This document shows, piece after piece, positions 15,649 through 27,100 of a stretch of DNA of 64,000 bases (within the stretch, counting starts at the first letter, position 1; every line of letters begins with the position of its first letter). The translations under genes were made by a program, and so were the position numbers. The DNA is from Costus lasius. Taxonomy: Eukaryota; Streptophyta; Magnoliopsida; Zingiberales; Costaceae. The stretch spans positions 123,396,499 to 123,460,498 of the forward strand of contig CM050446.2 in the NCBI GenBank assembly GCA_027563935.2. The letters are read 5' to 3'. The notes below the pieces were generated by a model. The model was not told the DNA's origin. It saw nothing but the letters and a program-made list of their open reading frames with translations, and ran no database searches.

Positions 15649-16838
15649 TGTCATGCCCGGGTTTAAGGGGTTCGGCCCAAACCCAAGCATGCAGTCAAAT
15701 GGCAACCCATGCAACAAAACAGCTCCATCAAATTGGGGCGTTGACCCCAAATCAAAGGACGCAGCATCGAACTCGGCTTCCCCGCAAGACTCGGACGATG
15801 GCGGGCTTCTCGGCGCTTGAGAAGCGGGATCTCGGCGGAGACGCGGTCAGCGCGGAGGCATCGAGGCGGCGGTGTGCTGCGAATAAAAGCCAAGGATGAG
15901 CTTCGGGGAAGGGGCATCTGCGATCTCCACCAAGCGGCGACAGGCGTTCAGCGTGAGTGTGTTGAGCGAAAGAATCCGGCGTCAGGGGACGATCAGAGTT
16001 GAGAGATTGTAGCCGGAACGTCCGGCGAGGGAGGGGAGAGGGACGCCGGTGGGCGACACTGAGAGGGTTGTAGTTTTATTTCTGAGAAATAAAATCTTCT
16101 TCTCCAACTCCCTGTTTTCCCGGTTCTGTTTCTTCTTCGCACCTCCGAGGCGACGGCGGCGGTGTGTTCTGTGTGCGGCGACGTTCTCGGCCAGGCTCGG
16201 CGGCAGGCGGCTACCGGGCGACGTCGGGGTGGCTAGGGCAAAGCGCAGGCGGCACGGCGTCCGTTCCCAGCAGATCCAGCGAGCTTCAGAGTGCAGGCAG
16301 CACTCTGCTTCGTTCACGCAGGAGGACGAAGGTGAACAGTGTTCACCGTCAAAATCGGAAGCCGCGGCGGAAATTGAATTCTCGATTTCAATTTCAGGTG
16401 TGACGTCGGCGTGACGTCAGCGTGACGTCATCAACGGAAGGTTTACTCGCGGCGAACGATTTTGGCGGCTGACGCAAGCATAGCGTCAGCGAACGAAATA
16501 CGAGTGGCACGGCAATTTTTAGAGCGCTGACATCATGCTGACGTCAGCAAGAGGAAATTTCGACAGCGGTGGATTTCGGGTCAAAATGGGCATTGACTTG
16601 ATTTAGTTGACCGAAAGATAATTAAATTTAGGGTTCGTTTGAATTTCCTAACTTAGGGTGAGGATTTCCGAAGTTTCTTCGTGCGAATTGTAATTTGGGG
16701 ATTAAAATCGTTCGGAGAGTTAGGATTTTCAATTTTGAGTTGGAAGCTCTAGAGAGTGCTGCGTTCCGGTATTCCGCCGGTCGGTCCTAAGACAACGGAT
16801 AAATGCTATTTTTAGGCCGATCCGACAGGAGCGTGACA
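15649..16838. mobile_element. Solo LTR, gypsy/Tekay-like ends
   Basis: A 1,190-bp GC-rich block starts TGTCATGCCCGGG and ends GAGCGTGACA, giving TGTCA/TGACA inverted termini as in Del/Tekay-type Ty3/gypsy LTRs. Flanking 5-mers TTTAG (15644-15648) and CTTAG (16839-16843) form a target duplication with one mismatch. No internal domain follows on either side, so it is a solo LTR left by unequal recombination. Family assignment rests only on end similarity from memory. Confidence 0.75.
16401..16546. promoter_or_regulatory. Cluster of TGACGTCA (bZIP) boxes in the solo LTR
   Basis: Perfect palindromes TGACGTCA occur at 16412, 16423 and 16539. Relatives are TGACGTCG at 16401, TGACATCA at 16528, TGACGC at 16470 and GCGTCA at 16483. 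TGACG/TGACGTCA elements are known binding sites for plant TGA and other bZIP factors, so this is a plausible LTR enhancer. Function is inferred from sequence only. Confidence 0.6.
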
Positions 16839-16843
16839 CTTAG

Positions 16844-18177
16844 GATGAGTGACTTTGGTTATTAACCCTCATATCCTACTAGAACTTCAATTGGTGACTA
16901 CAGCATCATAAGACTTTATCAAATATCATTTCACTTGACTTAGCTACTCAACTCGGGTATTGTAACTCATCAAGGCACACAAAAGGTTACTTTTGTTCCT
17001 TTTTTCTTTTCGTGAGACAAAGCTCCCTCCATGACTGATGAAAGAAACCACCAGTGCATCTTTACAGCCCATTTGATTGAGTTGACTAGTAAACAATGGA
17101 TGGTTTTTGATTCATCTGACCATGCTAAACCCGCTAAGTTTGATGGAGCATACTCCCTCTATGATAGAGAATAGGTAAAGATTGCTGACAAATGTGGATT
17201 TCTCACGTGCAATAAAGTGCTTCAATCTGCTGAAATTAGACGAGAGCAAGTGCACGAGCGTCAGTACCGTAAGCGATGCGGTCTCTCAGGTGCCCTCTAT
17301 TTTGGCTGACGAGTTCAATGCTCTCTTATCAGTTCTGCAGGACTGCAAGTCTGCACTGAAAATGACAGACTACTTGGTTGTTTTCTTTTCTGTTTGATGC
17401 TTTCGATCCTCCTTTATTTACGTTGATTAGGCTGCTAGTGCTATTGCTTCGCAGGAAGCAGCAGTTCTTTATATCCTAGCTCTGCAACTTAGGTAGCAAG
17501 ATTAACTTTGTATCAAGCTACATCCAGGCAAAAAGAACCCGCAGTATCATACAAACATATGAATGAGAGATCAAGCAAATAGGATAAGTGTTCAGGCAGA
17601 GTGAGGGTTCTTGTCTCTCTAATTTTACAAGCGTCTCTTTAGTAACACCCAACTGCCAATTATGAACTCCAATTCAATATGCATTCGAAAACGAATAATT
17701 GTAGATTCAAAGCCTTTAACAATCATGTCGACAGTTGCAACTCTCTCTCCTCAATAACATTAGCATCTTTAGCATTTTACACACAAAGTAGCAAGTGCTG
17801 CTTCCCACCTCATTATTGAGGAAGAATACAGAGACCATCACAAAATGGAACAACAAATAGGTCTTTAAGATAGTGTTGCTACAGAAAGCTAAGAGAGAAC
17901 ATTTCATATGAAGAATAAGTATTTGACACAAGCTTGCGAGAAAAATTCTAAAGTTGCAGGTGTAAAATAAGAAAACAAAACTAGCATAAATGTACAAATT
18001 AGATGGGTTAACATCTTATAACTGAAAATTGGTACTCAATTACTTAGTGAACCTGCAAAACTGCTATTCTGTTAGGTTCATTTATAATGGTTTTAATAAT
18101 ATTGAAAATCAAGATGATGGATCCAAAACAATAAGAATGCGAAGGAAGAAAATTTTGTATTACTTGATGGGGCTCAA
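16844..18177. other. 3' flank of the Rit1 gene; unassigned 71-codon frame
   Basis: An open frame on the plus strand at 17182-17397 (71 codons, including SQVPSILADEFNALLSVLQD) has protein-like composition, but I do not recognise it and see no flanking exons. Otherwise AT-rich DNA that probably includes the 3' untranslated region of the minus-strand gene ending at 18178. Confidence 0.35.
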
Positions 18178-21100
18178 TCAACTACCATCAAGCGCAGACT
18201 CCATAACAACCACTGATTCTTGTTGAGTAGTAAGGAAACCAAACACCTGCTTTAGATTTCCTCTGGATGGCCGTGCATTTATAGCGAATTTGCAAATGAA
18301 CACCAATCTTCTCCTTAAATCCCACTTGGTAATATTGCTAGACATGAATGACTCGCCACCATCAAAACATCCTGCTGCGAAGAGTGTAAATGATAGATTG
18401 CAAATGCAAATGCTAACTACTAATGCAATAAGAACTACAAAGCACTAATATTGTATGATCAGAATACAAGGAAAAACCTCATCTACCATAGGCAGAGAGG
18501 AACATAAAGTAAAATAATTAGATAACGGAACAAAGACATCAAGAGCAGAAAACATACCGAACAGAAACAGCAGAAGCATGTTGTAAATCATCAACAGATG
18601 TTTTACCATCATTGATAAAGGTGAAATGTGTACATGATAAACGCGCAGGGTTTGACCATCCTATATTAGGGTACAACATTACTTCTTGCCACTTTGATAA
18701 CATAATCATGCTTGAACAACTTGGAAACTAACAGGCTTTTGAAGGTAGCAATTTTCCAACTTGCCCATCACATCACAAAGGTTGGGTATTCATATAGAAT
18801 ATGAGAAAAGGCATTATTGGACTTGCCATCACATCACGAAGGTTGGGTAATAAAATAGAATATGAAAGAAACATTATTTTACTTGTTTTATAACCCATGA
18901 TTAACACCTAATTCTTGCAAGCAATGGTTTAATAGCAACTATCTAAAGCATGCTACGTGAACTTATATAAGAGACTGCAAATTGCAACAACTTAGAAAAC
19001 CTTTGCCAACAAAATTACTTGATCATGATTTGCAAATATCACGAAGGAATTAAAAGAGTAACAAAGAAAACTTAAATCTATATGTTACATGGAAATCTCT
19101 GCCTTCAATCCAATTCCTTAAATTTTGAATATTAGTAACTTCACATAAATTAAAGCAGTAACAACAATGATTCACCTTTATCATCAAATAAGGATACCAA
19201 GATAGCAAGACACACACATACACTGATATCTTCTCCTGCACCCAATACAAACATATGAAATTGGTTATCCATTGATTGTTTAATCAGTTAAAAGCGAAAC
19301 AAAGTGTTACACACCGCTATGGCAACAAACATGTAATTTCTTCCCTCTCATCAAGTTTAGCTTAGCAAAATCAACTGCAGAAGGAAGATGCCTAATCAAG
19401 GAAAACCGATCCAGCTTTGAAGTCTGTCAAGAAGTATTTGGACAAGATCAAACAATGACTAAAGATGGTTTAACATTGAACGCTTTCAATACAGAACCTC
19501 ACGCACCCACCTGCATAGGTAGATGTAAGTGAGAACTGTCAGATGGAAAGCACAATGATTCCAAGTTGCTGTCACAGATCAATACACAGCCAACATCATC
19601 AGATGCATTAGAGACTGCATGCAAGAAAGGAAAATGCTGATTTAGTGCAAATAGAAAACAAAGCATGATTCATCATAGTTATAATGTGAAGAAAACACAA
19701 GCAGATTTAAGTAGTGCATCCATGAGAACTGAAATCAACAAAATTAAAGTCCATACTATTAACTACAATGTTTCGAGCAGTATCCACTTTGTACTGTATT
19801 GGTATCATTATATCATCGTTACCATATTTATAAGAATACAATATATATAATTAGTATCTGACTGGTACCACTAATGTCAGTACAAATTAGTAAGTACACT
19901 AGTATGAATTAGTATTTGAAACCATGATTAACTAGTGGCTGCACTTGGCTATTAGACCTAATGTCCATGATCATTCCATTCTCTTTGATAGACTAAAGAA
20001 CAAAAAAAGGTTAGGAGGAACATGGGTTCAAATTTCTTATGGCCGTATAATTGCTACACTAAAAACCTCTAACTGGTACTAAACCTGATTTTTTTTTTAA
20101 TTTTCACTAGGGCAAAAGAGAGTATGCCATTTATATTTTCTCTTTTGGAGACCATCAAAACACGTCATGGATGGTCAAAATGTCAAATACTATGTTATTA
20201 AAAGTATACTGACTGATCATGACATCTGGTAAAAATAAAATAACTAGTGATTGGTTTATGTTGCTTAGCAGCATCATACTAAATGGAAATATGGTGTTGG
20301 CCAATTGATAAGCCTCTCAGACTTCTAAATATTGTGAACCTACAAAAAACATTGATTTTCAAATAAATAGAGGCTACAAAGTAATGTAAAAAATAGTAAG
20401 TCAAATGAAGGTTTGCAAAACAAGGACAAACAACAATTTCAATGTTTTTCTTCAGAGAGGAAAAACTAGAGTGTCTAAGAGAATAACATAGTTAGATTAG
20501 TGATCAACAAGCCTCTTTGTAGTTCTTTTTTTATAGGCAACCACCTAAGACATATTGTGTGGTGAGAGATGTATTTCTATCTTCACGTGATGAGGGGTAA
20601 TATTGACACCGGCCACTAGCACAAAACAGTCTTGAAAATCTTAATAAATGTGGCGATCAACATGCTATACCAGTCAACCAGGTGTGATGGAGATGCTGCT
20701 CGTCTAAAAATTCCAAAAGGATTCCTTCTTCTCGGTTCATCAATTCTTAACCCATGTAGCTCCTCCTAAGTTCTCATTAAGTGTCGGATGAAGCTTGCTC
20801 CCTCTTATGCGGCAGCCATAGCACATGCATTAGAAACTTGCTTTAGCGATAGCCTCAATGATTGACATTTGGAGGTCAGCTCAAGGAGTTGATGGAAATG
20901 ACATGGCTTCTCTCCAGCTCGTCCAAAATTCTAGACTTTCTTCTAAGAGCTTTGCAACCGACAGGGCTTCAAAGTGTTGCAAACCACCCTCTGCTATTTA
21001 TGCATGCGAGTTAGTCATAATCCAAAGTTCTGCTCGAGCTCTCCTTGACTAACTAGTCACATTCACTCACCCAACAAATAGAATTCTAATGTGGGTGCAA

Positions 21101-24100
21101 AATGTAAGGTTGTGCTAGGAAGTGCAAGGCTCAATTCTGCCGTGAAGAATTCTTAGGAAAGACTCGTACATTTCTAGCAATATACATTAAATATTCTACA
21201 CTTCAAGACTAAGATGTTGGGTTCCAGTGCCCGTCTAGACTGGTTTTACCTCAAAGGATACTATTTTAGAAGATGTAGCTCTTGGGCATTCAAGTGGAGG
21301 AAGTGAATTTGCAGGAAATTGAACTTCTGCCCTTGGACAACTTGGAAAATTGTAATCGAGGAAACAATTGAGAAGGTCCTATCTAACTGGGGATGTTCCA
21401 TTTTATCATTATGGGGGTTGTTTTAAGTTTATCTATGTTAAACCTCAAGGTCATATGTTGGAATTTTAGAGGTATTAGCCACATAAGTAAGAAAGGTTAT
21501 GTCAAAAAATCTCATTCGTGATATTGGGTGCTCCATTTTCTGCCTCCAGGAAATTAAATTCAACTTCTCAAAATATCACCAGGCAATTTGCTTCAGATGC
21601 TACCAATTTGGCTTATGGATGTTTGGTAGCTTAGAACTGAATTGTGGGGCATAATTCAAATATCAGAATGACGCCTTCCACCAAAATGTTTATCTTATTC
21701 ACCAATATAAAAATGTTTATAATTAAAATTATAAATAAGGATAGCCCACTGATGCATGAGGGTCCGAACATCTTCTGGAATGAATTAGTGCACTTCGTTC
21801 ATCAAATGAACGATTGAACGATAGTGTTCTACTTGGGATGAGATTTGAACATCACCAGAAGATAACATTAGATATGATGTTTTGGGCCAGGTGGCTGATA
21901 ACTGTACCTCCAATCAGCTTCTCAATATTTTCGAGTTTTCATGATCTCCCTATTGCTAGCAAGACATGTGGCCTAATATAGAGCTGCAAATGTTGCTGCT
22001 GAGCGGGTGATTACTATTAGCCTTGACGTTGAGGCATTTGCTCCATCACAGCGCTCGCTGCTAGAAGCTCTTCCCTATCAGATCAGATTACTTTAGTTCT
22101 CAGCTGTTGTACATCCTTTTTGTATTTGGAAACTACTGGATGAAGCTTCTAGTGTTATTTGTCCTTATTTTGCTTCATTGGAACAACTTGAAGTTCATTA
22201 TATATAATGAAATGGATAAATCTATGCTCACTTTGGTTCATAAAGCTAAATATCTGAAGTCCACAGCTACTACGTGATGGAATAAAATTTTTAACATACT
22301 TAACTCTGTAAAAAGATGCTTTGGGCTGTTCTCCAACATAATGAGCAACATAACCTTAAGTACTTGCATACTTCCCGTATAACATTCTTGATGCTCAGGA
22401 TAAGGTTTAGGTTACTTGGATCAAGCAGGGAGACAGGAATACAAGGGTCTTCTGTAAGATAGCAAATGAATATTTAACTTTAAATCATAAATTAACAGTT
22501 AAGATCTTTGACTTTTATAGGGCATTGGAGAAAGGAATTTTCAGTTTTAATAAATTCAAAGGTAAACATTTCGCCCATAAACTCTTTGGGCTAGGACTTC
22601 ATGCACCCTCAGACAAATGGCACATTGATCTACATTATTTAATGCTCTACTACTCTGGAGTCTGGAGTAGGACTTTATGATCCTCTGTAGGCCAGATGCA
22701 CATTGATATGGAGTATTTAGTCCCCCACTGACGGGGAGATTAGACATTGCCTCATTTGCTTGGGTGACTCTAAAACCGTAGGCCTTATGTTCTCATGATT
22801 AAATGCATCAAAGCTAACTGTAGCTTTTTAAGCATGACATTGCAAGAATAGTTACTTCATTTCATATAAGCCTACTTTCATCTCCCTCCTCTGTAAAAAG
22901 AAAGGGTCTCATTGAATTGAAGATTTACACCCAATCAGTCTCACCAATACCATCATCAAACTAATTTCCAAGGTCATGGTCAAAATGTCTCAAACAATGG
23001 ATTGACCAGTTGGCTATTCATCGTAGATCTACTTTGCTTTCATGGTCATGCATGAAGCTGTTCACCTTGGTTGAACATTCAAGGAAGTTATCCTTCTCAC
23101 CAAACTGTATCTAGCTAAAGCTTTTGGTATTGTTAGTTGGATCTTCTTGATGATATTCTTTGTTATTGTAGTTTCCTTGAATTCAATGGATCAATTGATT
23201 GCTCACAACTACCGAATCAGTTGTAGTCCTCAATAGTGCTCCGGGATGACGGTGGTTTAGGGATGACAAAGGGTTGAAGCAAGGTGGCTCCATTTCCCAT
23301 ACATTTTCATTCTTAACATTGACACTTGAACTCTTGTTATGAACAAGGGTAACAATATAACCTCATTTGAGGCGTTGGATATTCCAAAATAGTATCACTT
23401 GCATCAAATATGTTGATGAGCTTATCATTTTTGGTTGTGCCACTACTGCACATGATATTCACAATCTTAAACTTGGCTGCCTGGGTTTAAAAAAGTTAGT
23501 AACCTGAAGGTTAATTATGGCAAATCTGAACTTATCCACATCCTTGGAAATATGGAAATTGACACCTTATGTGCCAATCATTGGGCTGTAACCTCAATAC
23601 TTCTCCAATCAAATATTTGGGCCGGCACATTAAGAGTTGATAGAAGAACAATTGGTTCCAGATTATTCATACGATTGACTCTAAGCTCAAATTTATGGAA
23701 ACCCTGACTTCTAGCTAAAGCTTGCAGATTGATTCCCATAAATAGTGTCATTACATTTTTGCCTTCACACATCTTTTGATTTTAAAGGAACCTAAATGGG
23801 ACATTAGAGGTATTAATTCCATATAACAATCCCTCTTATGGACGAAATGGGCATTCTCTCATGGTATAAACTATTTACAGCTACCCTGCCCAAGACAATG
23901 AAGGTTTTTGTATTATTGTTCTGGAGTTGCATTACATGGCGAGATTCCACAGGTGGCACCTGTTGCGAGGCATAGTGACTTACCATGGATTCCCATTGTA
24001 AGCAAGTTAAAATTTCAAAGTACACATTGATGTGCCATGAATAATATTGCAACCTGGTCTTCAATTTGGAAAGAAACTTATGGGATTAAGCCAATCTCCC

Positions 24101-27100
24101 TTATCAGCATCTCCAATAAAATTGGAAATGGGGCACTCCAACTTTTTATATGAACCCTGGTTTAAGCACACGCCCCTAAAGTATACTTCCCCGTCTCGGA
24201 ACCGTCGTGGGGTTAGGAGTAAAGCATCCCGAGGTTGGCGCATCTCGTTGGGCGTGGAGAAGCATTCGGAACCCCAATATCTTTCTTCGGAGCAGTTTCT
24301 TTTCCCGTCCCCTCGCCCCGGCATAGCGCTTCGCTTCCGGTTCTTCGGAAGAAGAAAATTCTCCCTTCTTCATTGATCTGGGGGAAAGGGAACCGTCTGA
24401 TCTTTCAACCAGCGAATAACCATAGCTCATATAAATACTACCATTCCTGGATGGACAACCCTAATCTTTCTCATCCAATTGATATGACGCTCATCTTGAA
24501 ATTTGCTGAAGTGAAGGTGGTTCTCAAACAGAGACTTCATAGTGGCTTCAATTTATAGGACTTTGTGCAAAAGGGGGTTTATAATTCGTAAGTATTCATA
24601 AGATTTGGAAAGCTAAGCTCTCAATGAAGATCCTCCTGTTGGTTGGCTCATGTGGAAACAAATATTACCTAGCCGGGCTCGTTTGCTCTGACAAAATATA
24701 CAGATTTCTAATATTTCATTTTTTTTGGTCAGAGTGCAAGAGAGCCTCAATAAATATTTATTTATGCATGGTGCTGATGAAAACCGCAGAATGCAGCACA
24801 CAAACGAATGGGAAAACAAGCAGCAGTAGTAGACGATGGAAAAGCAAACAATGTTCACACAGTAAAGGAAACGACAATAAGGTAATCGGATCACCTCAGC
24901 TGGACATTCCGGCGAGAATACGCCTACGGCGCCCACAAACAGTAGTAAGAAAACAACCTAAACTCCCCCTTTCCTTCCCCTTGCCCTAATACAGCTCGCT
25001 CCCTTTTTCCCAACCCGGTTGACCGTCCTAACCCGGTCCGTTCTCCAGACCCGACCCGGGCTTGGCTCGGCGAGAATAGACCCTCCAGATAAGAGGTGGA
25101 CCTAATGTCGTAACAATACCTCCCTCCATAAGAGCAGCCTTGTCCCCAAGGCGTGGAGTGCTTCTGGGAACTGGTCACGGATGATGCCCACGTCTTCCCA
25201 CGTTGCTTCCTCATCGGTTTTAGAAGTCCAACGAATGAGCCATTGATCCACGGACTCCGCGCCCCTCCGAATGCTCCTGGTGGCAAGAACGGCTTCAGGT
25301 GTGCATTGGGTGGGTAGTTCGGCTTCCAACCCGAAAGGAAGATCGGCTTCGGCCACCGAGCCCCCTATGGCCCTCTTGAGTTGTGATGCATGGAAGACGG
25401 GGTGAATCCGAGAGTGGGGGGGGGGGGGGGGGGTAATTCCACCCGATAGGCCACTGCGCCAACATGTTGAAGGATGCGGAAGGGTCCATAGAAACGAGCT
25501 GCCAGCTTCTGATTGATGCGGCGTGCTACGGAGTGTTGGCGATGAGGCCGAAGCTTGATGAAAACTAGATCCCCTGCCTTGTAATTGACATCCTTCCGAT
25601 GCACATTGGCATATTTAACCATGCGTTGTTGTGCCCGATATAGATTATATTTGAGCTGCCTAAGTATTTCATCGCGGTCTAACAAAGTGCGCTCAACAGC
25701 ATCTACTGCAGATTCTCCCAGAACGTAGCGATGTATGGTAGGTTGTGATCAGCCGTACACAATCTCAAACGGCGTCTTGCTAGCGGCTGAATGGAAGCTA
25801 GTGTTATACCAGTATTCCGCCCAGGGTAGCCAAGCCGCCCACTCCCTCGGCTGCTCAGATGCAAAACAACGCAAATAGGTCTCAAGACAGCGGTTCAACA
25901 CTTCAGACTGGCCATCAGTTTCTGGGTGGTAAGCAGAACTCATCCGTAATGATGTGCCCTGTAGTCAGAACAATTCAGACCAGAAACGGCCAATAAACAC
26001 TGGGTCGCGATCACTCACAATCGAACCAGGAATCCCATGCAGCCGCACTATCTCGGCCACAAATAAATCTGCTACTGAACTTGCTGAGTAGGGATGTTTG
26101 AGGGCACAAAAATGTCCATACTTTGACATTAGATCAACCACAACAAGGATCGCATCGACCCCTTTTGAGCGCAGTAACCCAGTGATGAAATCCATCGCGA
26201 TGTCTTCCCATATCCTGCTCGGAATCGGTAGGGGCTGTAGTAGTCCGGCAGGTGAAGTGGTCTGGTACTTGTGTCACTGACAAATGGCGGACGCGGCTAC
26301 CGCTCGGTAAATGTCCATCTTCATGCTAATCCAATAAACATTGTCGGCTATCCTCCGGTATGTACGATATGCCCCCGAATGGCCGCCTGTGGGGGAGCTA
26401 TGACAGTCTTGGAAGACGACGTGTATCCACTCAGAATTTGCCGGTATCACTAAACGCCCCTTATAAAGTAGTCGCCCTTTTTGTAATTCAAACGGAGTAG
26501 CCCGTGCAGGGTGTTGCTTCAGATCTTGTATAATTTTAGCTAAGGCAGGGTCCGCCTCCACTGCTTCCTGAATATGGTCCATGTCGGACCATTTGGGGAT
26601 TGATAATGCCGCCAAGTTCGCTTGCTCGGGTAGCCTCGACAATGCATCCGCTGCTCGGTTATCATTAACCGGCTTATACAGAATCTCCATATCATACCCT
26701 AAGAGTTTGGTCAACCAATGTTGTTGGTTTGGGGTAGTGATTCGCTGCTCCAAAATGTGCCGCAGGGCCTTCTGATCTGTGTGAACCTTAAATTTTCGCC
26801 CCAAAAGATAGGGCCTCCAATGTTGAACAGCCAGAACTAAAGTCATGAGCTCCTTCTCATAATTGGACTTTGCTAGATTGCCGTCTGATAAAGCCTTACT
26901 GAAGTAGGCTATCGGTGTCCCTTGTTGCATCAGGACAGCCCCTATTCCTCTTCCCGAGGCGTCACAGTGAACTCATTAGTGAAATAAGGTAAAATTAGCA
27001 TTGGAGCAGTCGCCATTACCTTCTTCAGTTGATCAAATGCCTCTTGTGCTGCGTGTCCCCAGCTGAAACCGTCTTTCTTCAGGAGAGAGGTAAGGGGCTT

